From contig NC_073746.1 in NCBI RefSeq assembly GCF_029784135.1, positions 8,837,380 to 8,901,379 on the forward strand: 64,000 nt of DNA. Direction: 5' to 3'. Below are positions 42,888 to 55,700 of this stretch, piece by piece. The notes under the pieces are model-generated. The model made no database searches. It saw nothing but the letters and a program-made list of their open reading frames with translations, and was not told where the DNA came from. Origin of the DNA: Toxorhynchites rutilus septentrionalis (lineage: Eukaryota > Arthropoda > Insecta > Diptera > Culicidae). A program made the position numbers and the translations under genes. The number at the start of each line of letters is the position of its first letter. Within the stretch, counting starts at the first letter, position 1.

Positions 42888-43275
42888 TCAATCATAATAT
42901 GATAATGAAAATGAGAGGCGAATCAGAAACATAAAAAATATTTTTTGTAAAATTTTTCTTTTATGAGCTGTAAATTTGCGATGAATTGTTTCGTTCTGTA
43001 TATTCAAGTGGGATTTTCCAGAAAATATAAAATTTTTCGAATTCCAAAAGAAAAGTCTTCTTTGTTTCATAAATGAGCTTCTCCCTGTTCGGCATAGAAT
43101 TGACCAGCTTTTGACAAGCGGTGACAGGGGTCGCATACCAAGCTTCTAGGATTCTTTCCCATAGTTCTTGCTTGTTTTTGGATTTTTCCATACAAACCCA
43201 CTACTCTACGATCTGCCAGAGATTCTCGATGGGATTTAAATCCGGTGATAGGGCTGGACTCTCCATGATGTCGAC
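42888..43275 (-). pseudogene. Tc1-type transposase C-terminus
   Basis: The minus strand reads SPDLNPIENLWQIVE, a stop, then KSKNKQELWERILEAW and VNSMPNR, the glutamate block and C-terminal helix of Tc1-type transposases. Upstream catalytic domain and terminal repeats were not found. Confidence 0.78.
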
Positions 43276-43479
43276 CTTGTGATCCACTGGATTGTTCGGG
43301 AACTCACAGACAATTTCAGCAAAAAAATGGTTGGCGGGAAAAAGGTTTTATTGAAACGAAGAGGTGATTACATAAACGGATGGCTATTTTTCAGACTTGG
43401 GCAAAAAGGTATCAATAAACTAGAACAGGGTTGGAAGAAGTTCATAAACCTAAAAGGAGACTATGTTGAAAAATAAAAA

Positions 43480-44006
43480 GAGGTCTTTTGTGTCCTTTAG
43501 TCCGGTTGGACGACCGAAGCCAGCCTTCCTTCGAATAGATTTACCATGTTCCATCAGAGTTCCATCACCCCTTTTTTTCGATAACGCGTTTTAAACGGTC
43601 AACAACATTTTCCATGCACAATTCTAACATTACGACTTCGATGCTGTTGAAAATCCGAGTTATTTCTTCTTTAAGTTCCTCCAAATTTTGTGGCTTATTA
43701 ACAAAGCAACGGTCCTTCACACACCCCCAGAGGAAGTAATCGACGATGAGAAATGTTGAAATTCTTACCATAAGAGGACAAAGTTTCATTAAGGCTTCGG
43801 TTGCTCGAAAAATACGATTTCACTAAAAATACACGTTATTGTAAATTGTACATCTCGACACTAAAAATCATCCGATCAAACTGAACGAGTAGCCGAATAT
43901 TATCGTCCCGAAGTGGGTAATGCAGTGTTACCATCGACGGAGCGAAAAACAATTATAAGGAGCTATTCGATTTTTTTTGCGTGAGCGTTAAATCTGAAAG
44001 ACCCTG
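43480..44006 (-). pseudogene. DD41D-type element remnant, type iii
   Basis: The minus strand contains YFLWGCVKDRCFVNKPQNLE and ELKEEITRIFNSIE, the C-terminal part of a DD41D-like transposase, in a rearranged context. The outer terminal repeat at 43,985-44,006 reads CAGGGTCTTTCAGATTTAAC on the minus strand and is followed by TA. It is the same terminus as in the 54-bp element at 22616-22669. The other end is not found. Confidence 0.65.
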
Positions 44007-44883
44007 TAGAATAAACAAACCATCGAACCAAACAAACCTTTCACAGTTTTAAACATACTTTCAACATAACAATTCGCATCACTTGCCAAATTCGGAATGT
44101 AAACACTCTACACAAGTGACAGATTGTGTAGGTATTTTGGAATTTGACGCTAGGTGGCAGAATCGTCGTATCGTCGTACCAGCCGAGGAAGGAAAAAGTT
44201 AATCCTGATTTTGGAAAATAGCAGTTGGTATCGATGGTGCCGTCTGAATTTTTGCAGCAAATTCGTACAACTCTTCCCTTGGTCGTGCTAACATCATTAG
44301 GAAGCATCCGATGGGTCATTTGCCGAGAAGTTTCCCTTCCAAACATAATATCTACACATACTTTCTGCTTCAATCAGCTTTTTTGTTTCGAAAACACAAA
44401 AATAAAAAATTATAGGAGTTGTGTGTTCAAGACACGACCGCATTGTTGACGTAGAACTACGCTGTGGTTTAATTAATGTCACTTGTCCGCAGTTAGATAT
44501 TATTTTATAATGTAAGGAAAATTTTGAAATAACCATTCTACCAGTTTTTTTTTATTGTAGAATCATTTGATGATAATTGTTTGATGATCCATTCTTGTGC
44601 TCGCAGAACAATACTTCGCTCGAGATAAGCGCAGCTGTCATCCTTAGTGGAGAAAGTTTTGCTACTGGCAAGCGAAACCAAATCACATACAAAATTCCAG
44701 AACGACATTTAATTTCTTGGTGACTAAATACACGAAATAAACTCTATCTGTTAATTTCAACAACCTTGAAAAGAGTAGCACTGCTTCATTATGATCAAGA
44801 TTATCGCCTAGTTGAAGGCAGTTTTGCGACTGACACGCGAGCCCGAATAAATTAATAACTTAATATAACTTATTGAATAACTT

Positions 44884-46887
44884 TTATTTTATTTATAATT
44901 ATACTACATCCCATTGAGAGATTAGATCTTCTTCACAATTTTTCGCCAATAGTCCCGATCCATGGCTGCAGTTCTCCAACTCCCGGCTGCACCGATTCTT
45001 GCCAAGTCCTGCTCCACCTGGTGCAACCACCTCGCTCGCTGGGCTCCTCTCCTTCTAGTTCCTACCGGATTCGATGCGAACACCATCTTTGCAGGGCTGC
45101 TGTCCGGCAATCCTGCAACATGCCCTGCCCATCGCACTCGTCCAGCCTTGGCGACTTTCTGAATGCTGAGCTCTACGGCGAAGTTGCGCCAGTTCGTGGT
45201 TCATTCTCCTTCTCCATACTCCGCTTTCCTGTACACCACCGTATATTGTTCTGAGCACTCGGCGTTCGGAAACTCCGAGCACTTGTGAGTCCTCTTCAAG
45301 CATCGTCCATGCTTCGTGCCCATAGAGAACAACCGGTCGGATTAGGGATTTGTACATGGTACACTTCGTACGGGGTCGGAGTTTGTTGGACCTCAAGGAT
45401 TTGCGGAGCCCATAGTAGGCACGACTTCCATTGACAATGCGTCTTCGAATTTCACGGCTGGTGTTGTTGTCAGTTGTTATCAACGAGCCAAGATAGACAA
45501 ATTCCTCTACCACCTCGAGCTCGTCGCCGTCGATCACAACACTACTACCAAGAAGAACTCTGTTGCGATCAGTCCCTCCAGCTAGAATGTATTTAGTCTT
45601 AGACGCATTGATCCCAAGCCCAATCAGCCCTGCTTCGTGTTTCAGTCGGGTATACAAGTCGGCTACCGTCGCATGTGTTCTTCGGATTATGTCCACGTCG
45701 TCGGCGAAGCAGATAAACTGACTAGACTTGTTGAAAATCGTGCCCCGCATGTTGAAGCCCGCTCTCCGCATAACACCTTCCAGCACCACGTTGAAGAGCA
45801 GACAGGAGATTCCATCGCCTTGTCGAAGTCCCCTGTGAGTCTCAAATGATTGCGACAGCTCACCTGAGATCCGCACACTGCACCGCACACCGTTCATCGT
45901 TGCCTGAATCAGTCTTGTCAGCTTTCGGGGAAAGCCGTGTTCGTCCATGATCCTCCATAGCTGTCGTCGGTCGATTGTATCATATGCGGCCTTGAAGTCG
46001 ACGAAGATGTGGTGTGTAGGGACCTGATACTCGCGGCACTTTTGGAGGATCTGCCGCAGTGTAAAAATCTGGTCCGTCGTTGAGCAACCGGGCATGAATC
46101 CGGCCTGATAACTTCTCACAAATCTACTTACTATTGGCGATAGGCGGCGGAAGAGGATCTGAGACAAAATTTTGTAGGCACCATTCAGGATTGTTTTGTA
46201 GGCACCATTCACGATAGTTCCCACAATCCAACTTGTCGCCTTTTTTTATAGATGGGGCAGATTACCCCGTCCTTCCACTCCTCCGATAGCTGTTCTGTGT
46301 CCCAGATCCTGACTATCAACCGGTGCATACACTCTACAAGTTTTCTCGGACCTCCCTTGAAGAGCTCCGCTACGAGGCCATCCTTACCAGCTGCTTTGTG
46401 GTTCTTGAGCTGATTAATGGCCTCCTTAACTTCACCCATCGTCGGGGGTGGTACGTCGTCGTTGTTCATTGCACCGGTGTAGTCCTCCTCAACGCCGTCT
46501 AGGTCTCCTGTCTGCGCGCTGTTCAGGTGTTCATCGTAGTGCTGCCTCCACCTTTCGAGCACCTCGCGTTCATTCGTCAAGATGCCTCCTTCCTTGTTTC
46601 TGCACATTTCGGCCCGCGGCACAAAGCCTTTGTGCGAGGCGTTTAGTTTCTTGAAGAACTTCCGCGATTCTCGAGAACGATAAAGCAGCTCCATCTCCTC
46701 ACACTCTTTCTCTTCCAGACGGCGCTTTTTTTTCCCGAAAGAGATGTGTTTGCTGCCTTCGTTTCAGTCTGTATCGTTCCACGTTTTGTCGAGTCGCTCG
46801 TTGCAGCATGGCTGCGCGTGCTGCATCCTTCTCGTTCAGGAGCGCTCGGCACTCGTCGTCAAACCATTCGTTCCGTTGTCCTCGTTG
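44884..46887 (-). mobile_element. RTE-like LINE, 5' truncated
   Basis: 2004 bp flanked by a 14-bp target duplication, TTATTGAATAACTT, at 44870-44883 and 46888-46901. The 3' end (minus strand, at 44884) is an AAATAAAATAAAA-like tail rather than long poly(A). There is no endonuclease region, so reverse transcription stopped early. The clade is inferred from the RT C-terminal blocks. Confidence 0.88.
44922..46870 (-). pseudogene. RTE-like reverse transcriptase, broken
   Basis: Segments in order: NHKAAGKDGLVAELFKGG and WKDGVICPIYKK (46,209-46,694), a break near 46,230, then SYQAGFMPGCSTTDQIFTLR, IFVDFKAAYDTIDR, THRGLRQGDGISC and FICFADDVDIIRRT (FADD catalytic box). LRPRTKCTMYKSLIRPVVLY and RRVLRTIYGGV follow. 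After a frameshift near 45,137 comes the C-terminus RWAGHVAGLPDSSPAKMVF. All RT core motifs are present. The element is dead through truncation and at least three frame breaks. Confidence 0.88.
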
Positions 46888-47170
46888 TTATTGAATAACT
46901 TGGTATTCCCCAAATAAATTTTTGGTGCACAACTCCAACACCTGCTTTACCATATCGTCAGTGCAATGCATTGATGACAGAAAACAAATAATGTTAACTG
47001 CTTGGAAAAAGGCTGAATATTTGCCTCAGCAGTGATTTATAACCAATACCCTAGCGTAAATATTTCCCTCCCGCTATATCCCTTCCTTGTTTATATTTAT
47101 CAATACGACTGCATAATTTGCAACACCAAATAATCATTAATCATAGCATAAAAAAATTAGGCGATTGTTG

Positions 47171-50134
47171 CATCGTTACAGGGCCATTGCACACGGGATC
47201 AGACACAAAAGGGGTTTCAGCCTAGCGAAGATGCACTATTTTTACGTACGGGCTATTAAGTACGCACGTACGCACACAAATATCCATATATCGATGACTT
47301 GAAGCAACTGAATGTACACACACTTATCTTCGTTTTGCGCTCTTCTCAACAGAAGCGCTTTCTATTAATATTACCAGTCTAGATTAGCTTAGCTGTCACC
47401 CTTTGTGGAGAGAGTTTACCTGGCGTCATGCGAAACCAAATCACTGACAAAATTTCAGAACATTTATTTTATTGGTGAGCTGACGATAGCCTAGGTTGAT
47501 GATTCCCCACACAATTGTGTAGCTCAGAACCTTAATACAATGGCGTCAGTTTTATGCAATGATTGCGATGCCAGAGACATCAACGAGTGAGTAATTTGGT
47601 CGCGTCCACAGCTCAATCCGAAACGAAGACATGTGAAGACGCAAAACAAAGAAGGACAAGCGATATTCATTGCTTTAAATACAGAACGATACTGAAAGTT
47701 TGCCTTTCTTCCTTGAGACATCAAACTTTATCAGTTCATTCGTCTCTAACATTCAAAAAGGCCATCGAAAAACTTTACTTATCCATAATATTACACCTCT
47801 AACCCCATTGCCTTGAGAAAGGCATTCGATCCCTCGCTGTCCAGCTCGTCCAGCAACGATGTTGTTCGGTCGATTTCCTCACGAAGAATGAAAGTTTGCC
47901 TCAGTATGCTAACTATTTTTCACGTTCCAAAGGCTTCATGTTTTTTTTTCTACTCATGGTCACAGTTTGGTTGAAGCAGTCATGTATAACTAAATTATAT
48001 TCAACCCTTAAACAAACCGAGAGTTCCCTTGTTTGAGAAGTTTAAGATCTGCCACGTATATAGAAATACAAAAAATGAAGCAGTGAGACTGTTTTAATTA
48101 AAAGTTTTAGGCTACACCAGTTTATTTGATATTGAGCTCCTTCGAGTCGCATTTTAAATCATTTTTTTTCCATTAAACCAGGTATTATTACAGATCTTCT
48201 GTTTGGAACGGTCAACCATTTATACTCTAGGCAAATATTCCCCTTCGTTCTTCTTCTTTTCCTTTGTTCACGGATACTTTACACCCTACGATTTCCCCTT
48301 CGTTGCTCGTTATTGACAACTCTGTTCGGGAAAGCACAAAAATGGTTAGAACAAATGTATGAGGAAATGGGAATGGAAATGGGAATGCATGTTCATCAAT
48401 TTAAACCTAATAGAGACTATGGGATTGTAATGTATAGCATATCAAACAAATCTTAGGGAATTTCTGATTCTTTTGGTATGTAAATCACCAAAATTCAATG
48501 GCGGCAAAAATAGTTATTAACGTTAACTTTATTTCATAAAAACGTGACCTGTTTTCTGATTTGGCACCCTTAATGAAAGACGTAGTTCTACGTCAAAAAA
48601 TGCGGAGGGCTCTTAACGAGCTCCACACTGTTCAGCTCGTTAACCGATGTGAAACCTCAACCCATTCGCCAGAGTTCCCCTGGGTGTGCAAAGTTGCATC
48701 TTTGAACCGAAGAAAAAGTTCTTCTCTGTCTTCCATTACACACCCAACAAACGAGGGTTGCGAGAGGGTCGAAACGCGTGGGCGAACGGAGCAGGGGTCT
48801 TAGACGCAAAACTTTCTCATGTTGGAAATTGTTTTTCCAACTTTAAACATAAATTGATTATCCCGATGTGGTTCTGGGTCTGTCCTTTTCGCCCGTTCCC
48901 AATACTATATGGCTCCCACCCTAGATGTGGTAGTTAGCTGGCCGGAGCCTATGTGTATGCTGGTGCTGAGCGTTGGGCGTCGAAAGGGGGAAAGTTATCC
49001 ATTCGGGAAAGTCGCATCTTCTTGCAGCCGCAGCAGCAGCATCACAAGCAGCACCATAACTTGCTATATATAATTTTAATTAAATTTCGATGCTGTCAGC
49101 CCGGATGTATGTTTTGATGTTATCGTAAAAAAACGAGAGTTGAACGATTGGCTCCGCAAAAAAAAATGAGAACATCATCGTTGGTATTTTTCATCACATC
49201 TTGTTGACCTTTTTTGTGCGATGTGCGTAAAGTGAATAATGTTTCAACTTTTCGAAACAAATTTCAGAATGATTGGAATACTTTGGGTTTTTACAAAATA
49301 GCACATTCTAGTGGGTCCATGAGCTGGAACACTTCATAAATAATAGTCGATAAAAAGTCGAGTTTCCGCATAGTGCCCTCTGCATTGAAATATTTAATGC
49401 ATCGTTAATTGATGTTGTTTTCAAACTTCTGTTTTTCTGGAAACAGTTTACTAGAAGTTATTCTTCTGCTATGTGATTTAACAAGTCATTTTCGTTGGAA
49501 GATTTAAACGAAAGTCATCGAGTAAAGAGAGAGAAAACATTGTCGTCTAACTTTACACCGTCTTTGTTTTGTGAGATTTGAAATTAACAAGCACATGAAG
49601 GAAGCAAATAAGCACAAACAGATGGATAGACTTTCTGAGAAGGCACATTCCAGGAATGATGCAATCCGATACGGGGCGTTTCAACGGTTGCGTGAACTTC
49701 GAAACAACGTGCGATTATCGGAGAAAAACAATATCAGCTGTCGGAACAATTTCGTTCCAATGTTGCCTCAAATATCGTTTCCACTAGAAATGGTAACGGT
49801 TTGTTGTTACACATGCTAAATTCAATTTGTGTCGTTCCAAGGAGGTAGGATTCTCGTTAGAAATTTGGCTACAATTTGGATTCACCGAATAACGTATTTG
49901 AAATTTGAAAATAAAATGAGAGAAATTATGGGATCGAATTGACAAACCAACGATTTTGTAGTCAACCTTACTCCACGACTGTCCAAAATTCAAGGATAGT
50001 GTGTATGAATTTACCTTAGTTTGATTAATAATTTCTCGTTTTCTAACATCCAAACATCTAAATTTTTCACCATATGAAACCATGTAGTAAGATGGACACT
50101 TATGTATGATTGATAAATTACATTTTTTGTTGAA
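47171..50134. other. no gene recognised; repeat Y copy at about 48,425-48,580
   Basis: Repeat Y is inverted relative to its copy at 37,080-37,230 and is followed directly by the palindromic box GACGTAGTTCTACGTC. A region at 48,600-49,060 is GC-richer with short frames. Nothing else is assignable. Confidence 0.45.
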
Positions 50135-50445
50135 CTAGCTTGACGTTTTCTTACTAAGCGAACGTTTGTGGGTTCAATCCCCGAACTATTTGATAATTGA
50201 TCTCCAAATAGGTCTTTTCCAAAATTGATATAAATAAAATTTGCAGTTTACGGTCTCTATAATAGGTAAATCAATAAATTAGCGATGGCTGTCGGTGGTG
50301 TGAAGCTAACATTATTAACATTATCTAATCATTTATTGTTGTTATTTGAATGTTGAACACACGTAAAAACACGCGTTATTCCACCTGAAAATTCATATTC
50401 ACTTTCGAGCAAAGATTAATTTCGTTAATACAAACTTTGAATGTA

Positions 50446-51679
50446 CAGGGTTTTCCAATTTAAATTCCGAAAGTAAATTGAAATAAAACACACTTAGAAT
50501 TCGAATTTCGATGAAACTTTAATTTCAAATTAAAGTTTGGTTTATGCCATTATGTGTGAAATACAACATCATTCAAATGTCCACCTAGGGCTTCCTCGCA
50601 CACCTTGATCCGGAACAGGTAATTTTCGATGACTTTTCGGCACGAATGTTGTCTTTCAAATGTTCAAGAGTTTGCGGAGAGTTGGCATAGACACGGTCTT
50701 TCGCATAACCCCACAAAAAAAAGTTTAGCGGGTTCAAATCGCATGATCTGGACGGCCAATTGGCATCACCAATATGGCCATGTTCGGTCGTGTTGTGTGG
50801 CACGTGGCGCCGTCCTGCTGAAACCACATGTCATCCGTATCCATATCTTCAATTTGTGGCAAAAAAAATCGGTTAACATGCGGCCATAGCGCTCACCATT
50901 CACAGTTACCGTCTCGCCGTCCTCATTTTCAAAGAAATACGGCCCGATGACTCCACCAGACCATAATGCGCACCAAACAGTGACTTTTGGCGGATGCAAT
51001 GGCCTCTCAACAGTCACGTGTGGATTTTCTGAGTCCCATATACGGAAATTTTGGATGTTCACATAGCCACCGAGCACGAAATGTGCCTCATCGCTGAAGA
51101 AAATTTGATGCGAAAATTCAGAATTTTGCTGCTGTTGTTCGTTCACCCAATCGACGTATGCCCGACGCATTCCATGGTCACCACGCTCTAATTTTTGTAC
51201 CAGTTGGACTTTATGTGGATGTAGGTGCAAGTCCAAATGCAAAATTCGCCACAATGATGTGTTTGACAAGCCCAATTGCTGAGCACGCCGTGGAATCGAA
51301 ACATTCGGGTCATCCTCCACACTGGCAGCAACAGCAACAATATTTTCGGCCGAACGCACATTACGATGATGCACAGGTTTCACAATATCCGCTACGGATC
51401 CAGTTTGTTCGAATTTACGCACTACATTAGCGATTGTGTGCTCTGTAGACCGTTCATGACGACCAAAATCCGTCCGTAATGCTCGAAAAACATTTGCCGG
51501 TTTTACATCATTTTTATAGTATAATTTAACAAAATTAACACATTGTGCGATGCTAAAACGATCCATATTGTAAAATGGCAGACATTCAACTAACGATATG
51601 ACGCTTTGGTTGACAGCTATGTCAAACGGTTGTCAGCGCAGGGCTGTATACTTTCGGAAGCCCGAAATGGAAAACCCTG
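50446..51679 (-). mobile_element. DD41D element, type ii, copy 2
   Basis: Ends CAGGGTTTTCC and its inverse, flanked by TA at 50444-50445 and 51680-51681; 1234 bp. Compared with copy 1 it has small deletions near 50,645 and 50,770 within the C-terminal coding part. It retains the start region lost from copy 1. Confidence 0.93.
50585..51566 (-). pseudogene. DD41D transposase, type ii, copy 2
   Basis: It starts MDRFSIAQCVNFVKLYYKND at 51566, which is the likely true start of the family. The HTH region, linker and first aspartate block (IFFSDEAHFVLGGY) are intact to MLTDFF. There a one-base shortening of a homopolymer (near 50,860-50,868) shifts the frame. The second aspartate block survives only in another frame, and part of the segment around SRFDDANWPSRSC is deleted. 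The C-terminus is recognisable at 50,585-50,740. Confidence 0.87.
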
Positions 51680-51879
51680 TATATGCAACGCTTATTACTA
51701 TGTATTAAAATATAAAGTTTTTTAAATTTTCCGGGTTTGCAAATTTTCGTTCAGAGTTTTCTGAAAATTTTTCGATTTTTCTGAAGACGGATTATATCGG
51801 AATATTATATAGCAACACATTCGGCGATCCATTTTTATTTATATAGATAGAAGACTCCGAGTTTGGTACATAGTGAAGG

Positions 51880-52720
51880 ATATAAAAACTATCTTCATTT
51901 ATAAGACTAGCAATTTGAACTTTATTGTTGTGTCTACACCCAAAACTGATTTTTAGCTCATGTTTTGTCATCCCGATTTATGACATTAAATGACACATAA
52001 CAGAAAACGTCATGACTCACAAATACAGGTAAGCATTTGTATAATATACATGGTACAGCAATATAAGATTAATACGAGCTAGCTAAACAAAAGACAAATA
52101 AGCTTTCCGCATACTTTGCCACATACACGGCCCAGACCGAGATAGATATTGTTCTCCTTCATGCGCTACTTTTTTACTCTTAGAAAAAACTTCCCAACTT
52201 CATTTTATAATCAGGTGCAATATTATCACGTATTTGCTGAACAACTTCTGAAGCATTATTAGTCATGTGGATAGCGTGGTCGTGTAAAATAGCTTTGCAT
52301 TCCAGCCGGCCTTGGTTCGATCCCCATTAACGTCGTATGGACTTTTTTTTGGCACAATCCCAAATGAGATGAGAAAAGAAAACAGAAAGAGATGTCTGCA
52401 CGCATACATACAAACCATGTTTAAGCTTTTAAAACAGCTCATTATTTGCGCATTTGACTCTTCGGCACACTTAATGGCATCATTTGTGCCGAAGATGACA
52501 TGTTTTCTGCCAACGCTAGTTTGGGTGTAGGCACGAAACATTCAAAAAAAAAAAACTAATTCCAGTATTTCATAACTATGAAACCAGATGGAAAAACCCT
52601 CATTCTTTCACAAAATTAACGTCAATTTCACATGAATTACCTAAAGTTTCTAATTGGTAGGTCATCTTTAGTTCTCAACCAGTTGAAACAACCCATTCGG
52701 GGTGGTTTCGACCAAGCTGC
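51880..52720 (-). repeat. Tc1 3' flank (repeat R, copy c), split by a MITE
   Basis: The inverse of the 31,000-31,270 and 56,740-56,960 sequences flanks the MITE at 51937-52527. For example, TTCATTTATAAGACTAGCAA lies on the left, and GAAACATTC and CCCATTCGGGGTGGTTTCGA lie on the right. The minus strand near 52,700 still reads TTPNGLF, the end of the Tc1 transposase. Confidence 0.68.
51937..52527. mobile_element. CACCCAAA-type MITE, complete copy
   Basis: Short terminal inverted repeats, CACCCAAAACT at the left and AGTTTGGGTG at the right, are flanked by TA. Comparison with the uninterrupted paralogue at about 56,925 supports insertion at this point. It contains a B-box-like GGTTCGATCCCC at about 52,315, so a tRNA-like portion may be embedded. 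No coding capacity. Confidence 0.72.
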
Positions 52721-55700
52721 ACTCGTTCTTCAGCCAAAAATAAATATAAAGTTGATTTTTAGAATGCATCGAAATTTCTAAAACAACATTTTACTCGAAT
52801 GTTCTAATGATCCTGAAGGACCGATAGGTTTGCGTTGTTTTGTAGACGCAGCTGAAGATGGTTGATTCATGATTTATTCTTGTTCTCGCGAGAACAATAA
52901 CTACGTATATACATATATACATATAGTACACATTCTTGTCGAATTACAAACAGTGCGGCACCAGATGATTATATATTTATCCTCCATTACCGTTATCTAT
53001 AATGCATAAAATCAACAATTAGAACAATCTCCGCGGTATGAAAACCGACGACGTACGTCCGATTCAATATTTCTCTTTCGCTTTGATTCTGCTCTACACT
53101 ATGTTTACTTCTTGCATATTTTCAGTGTCAAAAAGGAAAACCACTGTGGTATGACATCAGCATTGAAAAACATTGCTGTCTGATAGCTGGAGCGAGACGA
53201 CTTGAACGGTGATGATGATGATGTTTTGAATCGAAGAGGCTTTGAAATTCATTAGTTCATTCGCCTCTAGCCTTGAAAAATACCAAAAAAGATAATTTTG
53301 AAAGCCTTGCTGCCGTCTGGTCGCTAGCTAGATGACTGATGAATTAAGAATACTGTAATCCTACGTCAATAGAGACTTAGACTATCGATTGGTAGTGAAA
53401 TAGCTGTATTTTTTTTTTACAAAAACACGGATAATCAACGACATCCGGCTTTACCCCCCTTTCCTTTTCCCTATAGAATGCTAACCATGCCACACATTTC
53501 GCCCAATAACCGGTTGTGGCAGAATTTGTATACTCAATAGCTTTAGCCTCCTGATTATCTGATCTTCTATTGAATAGGATATTCAACATGATAATAAATT
53601 TAACATCGCCACGAAATCGATTAAATCCCAGATCGACAAGGCAAAGTAACAAATAAGTGCTTTAGTTGCTCCAAACCCTATTACCTAAACATCATTCAGT
53701 ATTCCATCAACGGAATTGATGCAAGTGTATTTCTAGCGAACATCCTAGCCTCGGTTATTTTCCAACGATGTACAATTGAAGGAATGTGAATGGCGCGGCA
53801 TCGAAAGCTCGGCAGATGATGATGATGACGATGATGTGTCAGTTGATTGCGAGTTCAGCTATGGCGCAAAAAAAAAAACCCCCAGAAGATGATTCGTTTT
53901 CCGCTCCGGTATTATTCGATAGCAGAGATGTATTGTGCGCAGGCAATTGATAGACAAATGTGCGAACGCATACGCACACGCCCACACCACCCACACCGTG
54001 ATGGGTAGCACAACTCCACAACTACTCCAGGGATCGGTCGTACAATTTTCACCCGTGGGTGTTGAGGTGGAAAATTACCTTTTGATGATATTTCCCTAGG
54101 TATGTTATTCTATTCTGCGCCTATGAGCGAATGTCGCGGTGTGTGTGTGCGCAATCCATTTCCCTCATTTTCTTCGCACTTTGTTTCGACTGAATTTAAT
54201 TATCTTTTTGGTCGATTCCCTGCGAACGGGAACACTTGCACCCGGATTGAACCAACAAGAGATGTGTTCTACAGCGACTTAATAATTTTAATGGGACTCA
54301 TTACGTATTAAAATACATGAGATGGAATTTGTAAATTTCAAACTCTCTTAAACCAAATATAATTTGTTTTTACTCACTGGTGGAAAAGTTCATGGCTTCT
54401 CTTAAGACAAAAAACACACTCATTCTGTTTGTCCAAGGAAGACACACGCTCTTATTTATTTTGTTCTACCGAGAAATGATTACAATGGCTGCCGGGAAGT
54501 TTTATCTTCTGCTACGACAAGCCGAGTTCAAGCCCCAAAAAACCGTTCGAACTTCAACCACTTGCACCCCGCGACTCGCTCAGACACTTGGCAAGAATTT
54601 ATTCAAGACGCAAAATCCACTTCAAAAGCAAATCATGAGACTTCTTTCCGGTAATAGTTTACCCTTCTCTTGTTGTTGGCTAATGAAATTTAATTAAAAT
54701 GAAATAGAAATAAGCGAAAGCGCGCGCAGTATGATTTGCTGCGGGTGGCGGAAAATAGATAGAGAAGTTATTTCACTCGCAGTGAAGTAGTTTTTTCTTG
54801 CTTCGAGTAAACACTTATGGGGCTCTTGTGATGTTTTTGTGAAAGGAGATGTTTTGCATCTTAATTTTCACACTGTGTGAAGTAATGGCATAGGATTGGG
54901 GGGTAGATTGTATAACAAATGTTTATCAGTTTTAATACCGATTTTCTGAAGAAAAAAAAAATTAAGACGGAAACAATTTCTTAGGCCAAAAACACATATT
55001 TTATTATGGAAACTCTGGTCCTAGCGCTCATATAACGCCTTGTAATGTTTTTAAAATAATACGGACAATCAATGTCGAAATAACATGAGATTAAAAAGGA
55101 TTCTAAAAGATCTCTATTTATTGAAAATTCATTTTTTTCAATTAATTTTATTCATTCATCAATTGTACTGAGAAAAATAAATACACATAAAAAAATACTT
55201 ATATTCTACGGCCTTTTGGCGGATAACTCAGGTGACCATAACATATTGCAAATATTGATTCAATTCTACCGTAGCAATACAACCGAATCGGCAGTCAATC
55301 TCGTCAGTGAGCATCGCATATACTTGATTCGAGCGTTCGCTTCACAAGAGGCTATTTTCCGATATACGGAATTAATTCAACCGTCAACTGTCCCATCGAA
55401 TCATTTTTCTTCAATTTCCTCCAAGAGCACACGGTCCTCTTCATTCTAGCATAACATCATATATCGGCCGGCAGATGTTCCGCACGCAAGGCAATTGCGG
55501 AAAGTTTTTTTTCAGTTAGATTGAATCGAACCGAGAAAGCTAATTTCACCTTGCGAATGTAAATGCCACCGAGAACACACGACTGACCGACATTGATGGC
55601 CTCCATGTGCTACTTATCGTAAAAAGAGCTTGACAAACACACTCCAAGTCGATGCGATGCTTGTTCAAGCCTGTACATACTTATGCAGCCTCCCGTTCCC

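Larger units (their letters stand above)
44405..47150. repeat. dispersed repeat X, copy 1, split by an RTE-like LINE
   Basis: Segments match 60,815-61,391 in order: a TTATAGGAG box followed by TTGACGTAGAACTACGCTG on the left, and ACCCTAGCG, TTTCC and GCATAATTTGCAACACCAAA on the right. The LINE at 44884-46887 lies between. The class of repeat X is unknown. Its sequence at 47,141-47,150 is equivalent to the target of the DD37E element at 61392-63987. Confidence 0.6.
50135..51847 (-). mobile_element. Helitron, copy 3, carrying a DD41D element
   Basis: On the minus strand it starts TCTATATAAATAAAAATGG at 51847 and ends CTAG at 50135, between A and T. Removing the 1234-bp DD41D element and one TA leaves about 477 bp. 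The internal sequence (CTTACTAAGCG, TTTCGTTAATACAAAC, TTCAGAGTTTTCTGAAAATT) is shared with the Helitron at 60199-60807 and differs from copies 1 and 2. Confidence 0.78.
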
